The notes under the pieces were generated by a model. It was given only the letters and a program-made list of their open reading frames with translations, did no database searches and had not been told where the DNA came from. The translations under genes were made by a program, and so were the position numbers. This document shows positions 1-7,959 of a stretch of 13,544 nt of DNA, in pieces. The stretch's first letter is position 1; the number at the start of each line of letters is the position of its first letter. Origin of the DNA: Asterionellopsis glacialis (lineage: Eukaryota; Bacillariophyta; Plagiogrammaphyceae; Rhaphoneidales; Asterionellopsidaceae); contig WKLE02003333.1 of the NCBI GenBank assembly GCA_014885115.2, positions 1-13,544 on the forward strand. The letters are read 5' to 3'.

Positions 1-176
1 AGAAGAAAAAGAAGACAGACGCCTACCTTATTGTCAAGAATTCAAAAAATAGCGGGGCGATCGAGAGGAAGTTTTTTTTTCAACGCGTGGCTGATTTCTT
101 ACACACGTCTTACAAATTCCAGTAAATTGTTCGTTTGTAACCCTCCCATGAGAAGCCTTACCATTGAGAAGAGGCA
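1..176 (+). promoter_or_regulatory. 5' leader and proximal upstream region of the PrsW-like gene
   Basis: This AT-rich stretch precedes the ATG at 177. No TATA box or other recognised promoter element stands out. The segment at about 98-122 is pyrimidine-rich and ends in CCAG, so it could be the 3' end of a leader intron whose donor lies outside the window; this is weak. An upstream ATG at 148 opens a short ORF that overlaps the main start and is listed separately. Confidence 0.4.
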
Positions 177-195
177 ATGGTCACTACGGCAATGA
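148..195 (+). other. Upstream ORF (15 codons) overlapping the main start
   Basis: An ATG at 148 opens a frame of 15 codons that ends in TGA at 193-195. It lies in a different frame from the main ORF and runs over the main ATG at 177. Its stop overlaps the second in-frame Met of the main protein (ATG at 192-194), giving an ATGA junction. In eukaryotic mRNAs such uORFs can lower initiation at the first main ATG or allow reinitiation. Whether the transcript includes position 148 cannot be seen from the sequence. Confidence 0.35.
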
Positions 196-3100
196 AATCA
201 CCAAGAATAAGAATGGTCTATAGTATTAGTAGTCGAAGTCAGAATTATGATCGAAACAATAGTAAAAGAGATTGGAAACTACTCCTCATTGTTTTGAATC
301 TTTGTACTTCTCCAAGTACTACAAATGGAGCAGCTGGATTTCCAGGTACATTACCCCCCTCACCAGATTTGACTGCTTCTTCTTCCAGAGCAGCAGCTGC
401 TTCTGTCATGAGGACAGAGCATCAGCTTCAACAGCCCCAAAATTTTACTGACAATAGTAGTAATAGTCGAATGTACAATGATCCAATCTCTGGTGGTAGT
501 GCTTCGGACACGGACGACGATGATGAAGAGGATGAGGAAGAAGAAGATTATTTAGAAGAAACAACAACGACAACGTCTTCAGATGACGAGGGAGAATATA
601 ATTTAAGGCAAGAAGAAAGCCAAAGAGATTTTGATGAAGAGGGGCGAATAATATCCACTGGAGAAGACTATGATCATGAGATTGAGGATATGAGTGATCT
701 GGAAGAACTACCATCACTTTCCAATAAAGCACAGCAAAAGCAACAACAGGGATCTCCCTCACAACCATTGAAAACTCTGAATAAATTACAGCAAATGCTT
801 GATTCTACAGATTACATGACAGCAAGTCAATATCGAGAACATCGGGAACAACAGCAACAATATCGAGAACAATTACAGAGGCAGCAACAGCAGCAGCAAC
901 AACAGTATCAGAATAGTAGACAATACCAACAACATCAACAACATCAAGAGGTGGATGGAGGCAATAGATGGTCAGACGATGATGATGCTATCACAATAAT
1001 GGGAGTAGATGAAGAAAATAGCGAGAATGACCGAAATAGATTGCAAGCCGATGAAATGCAATCTTCTGTAGATGGGGCATCATCTGATACAACATCATCC
1101 ATAACAGCAGTGAACCCTCCTATTCCTCCTATTAGGAAACAACCACCGCCACCACCACAACATGATGACACCATACAAGATAAATTATGGACCAGTAAAG
1201 ACCGATCCAAATACAAGAAACAACAAAATCGACTAAAACGTGCACAACAAGCACAGGCACAAGCACAGGCTCAGGCACAACAAGCACAACAACAAGAAGA
1301 ACAACGTCGACGCCAATTACAATCACTTCCCATTCATCCTCATTCATCAGATGATGATTTGACTGATGATCATAGTGATGCTACAGAGGACGGCTTAGGT
1401 TATACACTTCCAAATTTACCAGTATATTACACAGATGACGAGGGTGGTGATAGTGATGGAATGGAAGTATTTGATACAACCCCAGCAGCAACAACACAAA
1501 ATCGAGGGATGATGCAACAAACGACAAATAATCAACAATTGCAACAACACCAACAAAAACCTCCTCCACCACCGCATGGACAGCAACAACAATACCAACA
1601 ACAGTATCCATATCCATACCCCCCACAGCAACAGCATCTTCAAGGGTATAATCCATCGTCAGATCAAACATTACCACCTGGATTGCATCATCCACCACCA
1701 CCATATCCTGGATACCCACCTGGGTCATATCCCATGCCGTATCCATATGGTCCATACAATCCACAGCAGCAACAACAAATGTATACAGCTCAACAACAAG
1801 CTTGGGCAGCAGCAGCATCACCCTATGGGCCAGTCCCACCTGCCATGTACCCACCATGGGGATCTCGACCGTACCCACAGGTACCTAATTTTCGACAGCA
1901 AGCGAATCAATACCGTGTAGTCAATGAAAAATCAGATTCATCATCGTCGCTATCAACAACAACCACAACCACTACAATTCAAACACCCTCGAAAGATGAT
2001 AATAATTCAGTGGTAGGGACGGATCCCGAGAGTTCGCTGCCCGTTGTGGCAACAGTTCCGATTGCAACGCACGATACGTCACCCTATGAGAATATGCAAC
2101 ATGAACTACTGCAAACGCAAGAAGTTGACAATGATGTTGAGTCAGTAAAGTCGCTTGCTGAAGCAAGTTCCATGCTCAATTTTGACTCGATACAAAAAAT
2201 ATTTGTTCTTCTTGTTGGAGTTATGCTTTTATCCTATTGTTCTGTTTCACCGAGAACTCTTCCACTAGTGGAATACAATAAGGGATTTAAAGACAATCTT
2301 AGCATTGTAGCACTTGCCATAATTGCGCCTATAATTAATTTCTTACTTGTATTCGATACAAGAGTGAACGATGTTAATTTAGTGGTAAGTACATTTTATA
2401 CGTCATGCACAGTGGGGTATGGTTTGGCGTTCATATTGGAAGTGATAGCTACGACCTTCCTTCGATTAGGAGTATTTGCTGTATGGGAACCAGACGTATT
2501 TAAACTTACACCCAAGGTCCCCACGTTGGTATTGCCATGGGTCCTACGGGAGAATCAATACCGTCCTAAACGTATCACATTATTTGCTGCCGATTTCGCG
2601 ACAAGTTGTGTGTTTGCTCCCATTGTGGAAGAATACGTAAAACTGAAAATCCTGCAATTAAGTGTTCAACTTCCCAAGAACTTCAAATGGACAACCAAGA
2701 AAAAGACTAGCAAGAAAAATGGAAAGAAACACAAGAAAGTTCGAATTGCCGAACCAATACCTATGGAACGAGAAGTTACCAACATTAACACCTATATTAC
2801 AGAGATGCTGGCAGCAAGCCTGGGGGTGAAAATGTGTGATAGCGTTCGACGCATACTCATGTATACAAAAGAAAGCAATGTTAATAAGGGTTTCTACGCT
2901 TTCTGTCGAGGTATCTTCCCTATTCAAGAGCTTTGTGGGACCATGACAGCTCTTGCTCTTGCCAAGCGTGATGTCCTTGGTGTTGACACTCCGCTCTGGC
3001 AAATGTTAGCTCCTGCCGTCGTTATTCATGGCATGGCCAACTTTCGTGGGAAGAAACCCATCTTTAAATGGAACTCCTCAACTCCATGGTCGGAAATGCA

Positions 3101-3338
3101 ACTTTCTCCATGGAACGTCGCTGACGATTCAACATTCTCACAGCTTTTGAGTAAAGGTTTTGCTAAATTCATGTGGGTTGTGATACTTGGTCGTGTTCTC
3201 GGGTATTGCATCAAGAATTACTACCTGATTAATCGCCAAGCGGTGAAACGTACTACCACCTATGCCGGGAAACGTGCTGCTTTTTCTGCAGAACTTGCCG
3301 CAGCAGAAATGCTGAAAAAGACAAAAAAAGAGAAGTAG
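177..3338 (+). CDS. PrsW-like intramembrane glutamic protease with a giant low-complexity N-terminus
   Basis: This is an uninterrupted ORF of 1053 residues; the ATG at 177 has A at -3 and G at +4. Residues about 33-46 are hydrophobic after a basic stretch and could be a signal peptide or anchor. Residues about 50-640 are disordered: an acidic run near 108-128, Gln tracts near 221-260, an Ala-Gln repeat at 356-375, and a Pro/Tyr/Gln-rich part near 460-570 with a PPPY motif. The C-terminal third has hydrophobic segments near 675-692, 712-730, 738-765, 805-825 and 992-1015. E818-E819-x-x-K822, E918 and H951 match the spacing of conserved motifs in the PrsW family of membrane-embedded glutamic proteases (Bacillus PrsW cleaves the anti-sigma factor RsiW). 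A Lys-rich hydrophilic loop (about 843-865) follows the first motif. Bacterial PrsW is only a few hundred residues, so the N-terminus is a large addition. The substrate and the membrane used are unknown. Family assignment is fairly secure; catalysis is inferred. Confidence 0.78.
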   Translation: MVTTAMKSPRIRMVYSISSRSQNYDRNNSKRDWKLLLIVLNLCTSPSTTNGAAGFPGTLPPSPDLTASSSRAAAASVMRTEHQLQQPQNFTDNSSNSRMYNDPISGGSASDTDDDDEEDEEEEDYLEETTTTTSSDDEGEYNLRQEESQRDFDEEGRIISTGEDYDHEIEDMSDLEELPSLSNKAQQKQQQGSPSQPLKTLNKLQQMLDSTDYMTASQYREHREQQQQYREQLQRQQQQQQQQYQNSRQYQQHQQHQEVDGGNRWSDDDDAITIMGVDEENSENDRNRLQADEMQSSVDGASSDTTSSITAVNPPIPPIRKQPPPPPQHDDTIQDKLWTSKDRSKYKKQQNRLKRAQQAQAQAQAQAQQAQQQEEQRRRQLQSLPIHPHSSDDDLTDDHSDATEDGLGYTLPNLPVYYTDDEGGDSDGMEVFDTTPAATTQNRGMMQQTTNNQQLQQHQQKPPPPPHGQQQQYQQQYPYPYPPQQQHLQGYNPSSDQTLPPGLHHPPPPYPGYPPGSYPMPYPYGPYNPQQQQQMYTAQQQAWAAAASPYGPVPPAMYPPWGSRPYPQVPNFRQQANQYRVVNEKSDSSSSLSTTTTTTTIQTPSKDDNNSVVGTDPESSLPVVATVPIATHDTSPYENMQHELLQTQEVDNDVESVKSLAEASSMLNFDSIQKIFVLLVGVMLLSYCSVSPRTLPLVEYNKGFKDNLSIVALAIIAPIINFLLVFDTRVNDVNLVVSTFYTSCTVGYGLAFILEVIATTFLRLGVFAVWEPDVFKLTPKVPTLVLPWVLRENQYRPKRITLFAADFATSCVFAPIVEEYVKLKILQLSVQLPKNFKWTTKKKTSKKNGKKHKKVRIAEPIPMEREVTNINTYITEMLAASLGVKMCDSVRRILMYTKESNVNKGFYAFCRGIFPIQELCGTMTALALAKRDVLGVDTPLWQMLAPAVVIHGMANFRGKKPIFKWNSSTPWSEMQLSPWNVADDSTFSQLLSKGFAKFMWVVILGRVLGYCIKNYYLINRQAVKRTTTYAGKRAAFSAELAAAEMLKKTKKEK
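841..957 (+). repeat. CAA/CAG-rich polyglutamine-coding tract
   Basis: Mixed CAA and CAG codons, with CAT, TAT and CGA interspersed, encode a Gln-rich run at roughly residues 222-260 of the PrsW-like protein. The longest pure stretch is near 880-906. Codon mixing makes it an impure microsatellite, less prone to slippage than a pure CAG run. Confidence 0.75.
1242..1299 (+). repeat. Ala-Gln (GCACAR) repeat tract
   Basis: GCA/GCT and CAA/CAG codons alternate to encode an (AQ)n run from about residue 356 of the PrsW-like protein, followed by a Gln/Glu/Arg stretch. The period is mostly 6 nt with 9-nt variants. Together with the basic residues just before it, this part could form a helix or coiled coil. 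Confidence 0.7.
1510..1900 (+). repeat. Gln/Pro/Tyr-rich low-complexity coding region
   Basis: Interrupted CAA/CAG runs alternate with CCA-rich and TAT/TAC codons, encoding a Pro/Gln/Tyr/Gly-rich segment at about residues 445-575 of the PrsW-like protein. It includes proline runs and a PPPY (PPxY-type) sequence that could bind WW domains. The composition resembles prion-like, phase-separating segments. The simple sequence also leaves long open frames on both strands here, which are shadows. Confidence 0.6.
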
Positions 3339-3483
3339 TTCGTTCTTGCACAAATTAATCTGTAATCATTTTGTTCCAGAAAAAATAGATTTATAATTTA
3401 ATATTTCAATGTAGTTATAAACTTGTAATGTTCTATCCCATTAGTTGTTTGTACCAGAAATCTTTAGCAAAGAAAATTCACCT
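3339..3483. other. Convergent 3' intergenic region (145 bp)
   Basis: This AT-rich gap separates the stop of the PrsW-like gene (plus) from the stop of paralog A (minus). It must hold both 3' UTR and poly(A) regions unless the transcripts overlap. I see no canonical AATAAA on either strand, only AT-rich sequence near 3388-3415. Overlapping 3' ends are therefore possible. Confidence 0.5.
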
Positions 3484-6400
3484 TTAACATGCGATACCCA
3501 ATGATAGCAAGTACTGGCGTAATCCTTCAAAACGATTATCACCGCTGGGGCAGTGAATGACGACAACGACTTGCGTCATGAGTTCAGCAACAGCTAAATC
3601 CCACATATCCTTTTCTCTTGCCTCTCTTAGTACAACAGCACATTCGTCTGTTAGCTGTGGAACCTCCTTGGATAAAGCAAAGAGGTTATCACTCAAACGT
3701 TTTCTTTGGGCGTATGGAAGAGGTAACGTTGGGTATGTATAAGCATCTGGCAATGTTGCATTCTTGGAAGCAGTGACGATGCGGAATTGTTCCGGTTTCA
3801 ACTCAGTAGCAGAAACAAAAAGTAAGTCTTGATCATCTGAATTTCGCATTTGTGAATGAGGTCGTTTCTTCCTCGCACTGCTACCAGGAGGTGTAACACC
3901 AGCGGCTCGCTGACTCATAGCAGCGCCTCCCGAAAGGTTCGCCTCTGTTCGCTTAGCTTTCAAAGGAGAGTTTCGGAATGGTGTGCCATGTGGGCTTCCA
4001 ACGGTGGACAACGACGAAGATCCTGGTGAATTTGTCTGGGAGTTAGCAGAACGAAGAGAATCAGGTGTAACCGTCGATGCTTTCTTAGATGAGCTTCCGG
4101 CACTTTGATGAAGAGTCCTCTTACGTTCAGGAGTTGGACGTGATGGTGATCCATCGACGCTAGACATTGAGTCACCACCCGAAACAAAGTTATTCATCTC
4201 CTCCAGAGCGGGAGCGAGAAGGCCTGGTTCACTGGATGTAAATGCATTTACTGCAGGGTACACCATGATACCAATGCTTCTTTGAAGCGACTGCTGGTAC
4301 GGACATGTATGGTTTTGTTTGGGCTGTCCGCATAACTTACACCTATATCGCATTTTGGGTTGATCTGATCCAGGAGTAGAGGAACCACTCGTCTTCTTCC
4401 CATCTGACGGTGTACCCGCTTTAGATCCCGGTGTTGGTGAAGACATTTCCCGAGAGGGTGTACTTGGAGAAGGTTCCGTCTTAGTTTTTGTTTCCTCCGA
4501 TTCCTTTTTCTTATGGTCGACATCTTCTTCATCCTCTGAAGATGAAACTGGTGGGGATTCCTCGAATTCCCATGACAATCTATTTTCGTTCTCGTAGTAT
4601 CGACTTGGTAAAAGTTCGTCGTACTTCGCTTTCGAAGAAGAACGATTTCCAGGAGGGGTTCCCATTGTCGAAGATGGTGTTACAGTGACAACATTTTCTT
4701 TCTTCTCCCTGAAGATTGACTGCGTGCTGTCTGAAGAAACTGGCTTGGGCTTCGAAAAGTGATCCGCATTTGGTGTGCAACCCCCAAATGCACATACAGC
4801 GCTCACAACACGGCGCATAGCAACTGCTGTTTCCTGTGGTGTTGGTTCTGGAATAATCATTCCCATATGATTGATCGCGGGGTCTGACATCTTATGACCT
4901 TGATTATTTGAACCCCCTTTATTCTTTTGGGGGTCATTTTGAGATGAAGAATCTTTGATTGGTGATTCCAACAAAGCTCCCTTCAAGCCAGGAAGCAGGA
5001 AAGAGCACCGAATGAAAGCCCCCTTGTGCCTTCTTAAAAACACGTAAAAGTTTGGATCCCCTCCCTTTCCACCATCGAGGGAATGGTTCCCTGGACTTTG
5101 ATTTGCATGATAATTGACATTCGGGGAGTTGTCTCCGCCAAACGACCTTGGAGTGTAAACATATGGGATTGCCGGGCCACCAAAACTACCATTGGTGTTT
5201 GGACTTGCAAGGTTCTGCATTGGTTCTGGCATTTGTCGGAATGGTGGAGACTGCGTTGGACCTCCGCTGCCTCCTTGACTACCATACCCTCCTCCTGAAT
5301 ATGACCGTTGTTGATACATCCCCAAAACCTCTGTTGGGCTAGTTGATCTAGTATCAGGCCCGCCGAGGACCATCATATTTGAGTTTCTTCGCTGGTCTTG
5401 TCCGCTGTTGCCAAACGAATTCACAGGACTCATTCCAAACGTCAGCCCCATACCTCCAGATGATGATGCACCAAGATTATACTGCTGCTGTCCTTGAAAG
5501 GAAGCTCCACCAGGACTTGGATTGCCAAAAGAGGAGTTTGGTAGTTGAATGCTCTGATTACCAGACGGTGTTTCATTGTCACCACTGCCGCTTGGACCGG
5601 CCCCAAACGAATTGGAGTTAAAGGTGGCATCCAGTGAAGCGCCGACATTGAGAATAGGACCATCTCCAAGACTGTCAAAGGAGTGATTGAATAGTGAAAA
5701 TGACGGTGCCATTTCAATTGTCCCACTTGAGGGCTTTGGACTGCGTTGTGGCTCAAAGAAGATGTTTTGGTCGTCTCCACTACCACCAGTTTGAGCATTT
5801 TGGTGATGAGAATGGTGGATCCTCGGTGGTTCTTCTGGACTCAACGGAGAGTTGCCACGACCACTGGAAGTACTTTTACGATTCTTCGAGGTAGCAGACT
5901 TTTCGCGCTCCTCGAAAGATGTTGAAGGTGTTCGAAGTGACATGAGGAGTTTGGAGTGACTTTCATTGTCAACTGCGCCGCCGGTGGCAGGTCCATGTTC
6001 ACCTTGTACATCCCCACTAGGACGTTCGCGAAAGACAGATGATGGGGCACCTGCTTGTCGTGAACTTGGACGATCATCTTTCGCTCGTGGAACGTGTATT
6101 GGGGTTGGAGTCCCAATGACACGACTGGTCCCACCTGCCCCACGTTTCATATTGGAAGACGATGAGGATGAGGGATCGCCAGATCGTTGCGGTGTCTTGC
6201 TTCTACTATCAAGAGGAGCCATGCCACTGCTCGAAGATCTTGCGTCTCTCCCATTTCGTCGGTGTCCATCATAAGATGAACGATGATGGTGGCGATCGGG
6301 CCCATTGCTGTACTGATTAGGATACGATTGTCCATTTCGACCACCCTGTTCTTTGTACGACTGACGATGCCCGTACCGCCCACTGCTTCTGTCGTAGTTC

Positions 6401-7242
6401 GCACCCCCTTGATTGTACTTGTCAAAGGAACCCCTTCCGTTTTGACCATTTGAGGAGTAGCCATTGTAAGCATGCTCGTTCCGTGACGACGAAGGTCTAT
6501 CATGCATACCGTTGTATCGTCTCGATTTGTTTCCACTTCGATCACCATTTCTAGTACCATCCTCTGAAGGCCAGTTTCGAGAACCACTGTTGTTGCTGTT
6601 GTTGTCATATCCATTACTGGTTTGGTGCTGTTGGTATCGAGAAGAAGATCCATCTCCACCACCCCGATGGTTATTGTTTCTTCCTCCTTGACTATCATCA
6701 TACCATTGTTGGTTTCTTCCAGCACCCCTGCTGTTAGAAAACGCCTTGGCTGCAGCAGCAGCTGAAGCTGCAACAGATGATGGATTAGCGGGCGACTTTG
6801 TACGAGCATCCGGACCGCCAGCTGGGACAGGGAACGGGTCGCCGCTGCTTGCACCTGCTGGTGCGCCTCCCATTAGTGGTGTTGAATCCTGTCGAGATAC
6901 GTTAGATACCGGAGAACGACTTCGAGTTCTACCACCTCTTCGACTTGTTGTTGTAGTCCGTTGCCCACCACCACCACCCGGTGTTGGTGCAGCTCCCGAC
7001 ACAGAACCTCCTCCATTTCCAGACGCCGATGCTGAAGAATGAGTCGATAATGCTGATGATGGACGAGCTGCCATAGGTTGAATATTTGGAATAGATGGTG
7101 GCATATTAGGTGATGGAATACTGCGAGTTGATCCACCTTCTGGAGATGCCCTACTGTTCATTGCAGGACTACCAGATGGTTGCGAATCTCTCGACTTTGA
7201 AGCACTGTCGTCACCGCTTTGCTTTGAATCCTTGTCCGACAT
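3484..7242 (-). CDS. Paralog A: large disordered CX2CX6HXC zinc-motif protein with conserved helical C-terminus
   Basis: The protein has 1252 residues from the ATG at 7242-7240 and no intron. The frame stays open upstream to an ATG at 7366-7368, but the extra 42 codons lie over a likely leader intron (acceptor at 7256), so the inner Met is preferred. An RS/RGG segment lies near 100-110 and an Arg/Gly/Asn/Tyr/Gln-rich segment at about 175-340; many Ser-Pro sites follow. Six islands are shared with paralog B: SFDSL (about 513-530), AF..CSFLLPGLKGAL (about 730-760), RRVVSAVCAFGG (about 806-823), LSWEFEESPPV (about 888-900), the zinc motif with its extension (C968, C971, H978, C980, on to about 1030), and the C-terminal domain (about 1147-1252) ending GIAC. 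The RGG/RS composition suggests, but does not prove, an RNA-associated or nuclear role. No transmembrane segment is supported. I know no named gene for it. The gene call is strong; the function is unknown. Confidence 0.85.
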   Translation of the reverse strand: MSDKDSKQSGDDSASKSRDSQPSGSPAMNSRASPEGGSTRSIPSPNMPPSIPNIQPMAARPSSALSTHSSASASGNGGGSVSGAAPTPGGGGGQRTTTTSRRGGRTRSRSPVSNVSRQDSTPLMGGAPAGASSGDPFPVPAGGPDARTKSPANPSSVAASAAAAAKAFSNSRGAGRNQQWYDDSQGGRNNNHRGGGDGSSSRYQQHQTSNGYDNNSNNSGSRNWPSEDGTRNGDRSGNKSRRYNGMHDRPSSSRNEHAYNGYSSNGQNGRGSFDKYNQGGANYDRSSGRYGHRQSYKEQGGRNGQSYPNQYSNGPDRHHHRSSYDGHRRNGRDARSSSSGMAPLDSRSKTPQRSGDPSSSSSSNMKRGAGGTSRVIGTPTPIHVPRAKDDRPSSRQAGAPSSVFRERPSGDVQGEHGPATGGAVDNESHSKLLMSLRTPSTSFEEREKSATSKNRKSTSSGRGNSPLSPEEPPRIHHSHHQNAQTGGSGDDQNIFFEPQRSPKPSSGTIEMAPSFSLFNHSFDSLGDGPILNVGASLDATFNSNSFGAGPSGSGDNETPSGNQSIQLPNSSFGNPSPGGASFQGQQQYNLGASSSGGMGLTFGMSPVNSFGNSGQDQRRNSNMMVLGGPDTRSTSPTEVLGMYQQRSYSGGGYGSQGGSGGPTQSPPFRQMPEPMQNLASPNTNGSFGGPAIPYVYTPRSFGGDNSPNVNYHANQSPGNHSLDGGKGGDPNFYVFLRRHKGAFIRCSFLLPGLKGALLESPIKDSSSQNDPQKNKGGSNNQGHKMSDPAINHMGMIIPEPTPQETAVAMRRVVSAVCAFGGCTPNADHFSKPKPVSSDSTQSIFREKKENVVTVTPSSTMGTPPGNRSSSKAKYDELLPSRYYENENRLSWEFEESPPVSSSEDEEDVDHKKKESEETKTKTEPSPSTPSREMSSPTPGSKAGTPSDGKKTSGSSTPGSDQPKMRYRCKLCGQPKQNHTCPYQQSLQRSIGIMVYPAVNAFTSSEPGLLAPALEEMNNFVSGGDSMSSVDGSPSRPTPERKRTLHQSAGSSSKKASTVTPDSLRSANSQTNSPGSSSLSTVGSPHGTPFRNSPLKAKRTEANLSGGAAMSQRAAGVTPPGSSARKKRPHSQMRNSDDQDLLFVSATELKPEQFRIVTASKNATLPDAYTYPTLPLPYAQRKRLSDNLFALSKEVPQLTDECAVVLREAREKDMWDLAVAELMTQVVVVIHCPSGDNRFEGLRQYLLSLGIAC
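4282..4356 (-). other. Zinc-motif island of paralog A
   Basis: This segment encodes the C968-x2-C971-x6-H978-x-C980 motif (core CKLCGQPKQNHTC) and the basic, Gln/Arg-containing sequence after it. The pattern suits one Zn ion bound by Cys3His, like a small zinc knuckle. The spacing differs from the retroviral CX2CX4HX4C knuckle. The core differs from that of paralog B by a single residue. Confidence 0.7.
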
Positions 7243-7255
7243 TTTAGAAAAGAAG

Positions 7256-7959
7256 CTGCACAACAAAAATGAGGTTAATAAAGAGCCAAGGAAAAACGAC
7301 AAGCAAGTTTGATGTGAGATGTACTTTGATAGAATATTCCGCCTTTCAAGTGATCGGAGAGACAGCACTCATACAGGCTAAGAAGCATGGTGGTTGATCA
7401 GGATGGCTGACGTTTTCAACATCGATCCAAAAGAGCAATATTTGGCGAGTATGGTGTAAAATGAATCTATCAATGACGCCTATCATTTCCTTCAAGAACC
7501 TTCCGATTTACAGTTACATTCGCATCTCCACCAATTCTTTCACGGCGTCAATCATCGGAGCGATACTCCTTCTGTGCCGTCTCTTGCCGTACTGCTGCAC
7601 TGCTGCACTGCTGTACTGTTATCTATCCCATATCAAGCACATGATTTAGTAGACTCCAAAGTCGGTTTCATCTCCAAGGAATCTAATTCTGACACTCCAC
7701 CGTCATTGATGGTCTAACTAGAGAAGTCATTGCAATATTGGTGCGGATTACTCAAACTTTGTTTCATGTGTGACCTCATAAGCTGTCTATTGCCATACTC
7801 TCGCTCGATATTCTCTTCTCTTTAGTTTTCTGAACTACCGGTACATCCACAGAACATACTTAACCAACCTTACCATATACTGTGCATTGACAATGTCATT
7901 ATCACCTCATATTTCAATCAAACAATTTAAGCATTCACGACAACAACTTACTTTCTTAC
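7256..7959 (-). other. Candidate 5'-leader intron region of paralog A
   Basis: Reading the minus strand, a strong acceptor (pyrimidine-rich, ending TTGTTGTGCAG) ends at 7256, 13 nt before the ATG. Candidate donors are GTATGAG at 7374 (intron of 119 nt), and GTAAG at 7959 or GTAAGTTG at 7951 (about 700 nt). A further possible acceptor, CTTCTCTAG, ends at 7718, so two leader introns are also possible. The 7959/7951 donor region shares the 11-mer GTAAGTTGTTG and the preceding TTAAG with the leader donor of paralog B. Exact boundaries are unresolved. Confidence 0.45.
7592..7618. repeat. Short 8-bp tandem repeat (CTGCTGCA)
   Basis: Two perfect copies of CTGCTGCA are followed by CTGCTGTA and a partial copy. 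It is a minor simple repeat inside the likely leader intron or leader of paralog A. No function is evident. Confidence 0.6.

Noticed and set aside
1381..1878. 165-codon minus-strand frame opposite the PrsW-like gene (others also at 445-768 and 944-1216).
   Set aside because: It is antisense to Gln/Pro-rich codons, where CAA, CAG and CCA repeats rarely give stops on the other strand. The translation is a Val/Leu/Met mixture with no domain.
6147..6854. 235-codon minus-strand frame inside paralog A.
   Set aside because: It is a shifted-frame shadow of the Asn/Gly/Ser-rich coding region, whose true frame is supported by similarity to paralog B over the rest of the gene.
7461..7649. 62-codon plus-strand frame ending in a Leu/Cys/Tyr-rich hydrophobic stretch.
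   Set aside because: The hydrophobic end comes from the CTGCTGCA tandem repeat. There is no supporting context, and the frame lies in the leader/intron region of paralog A.
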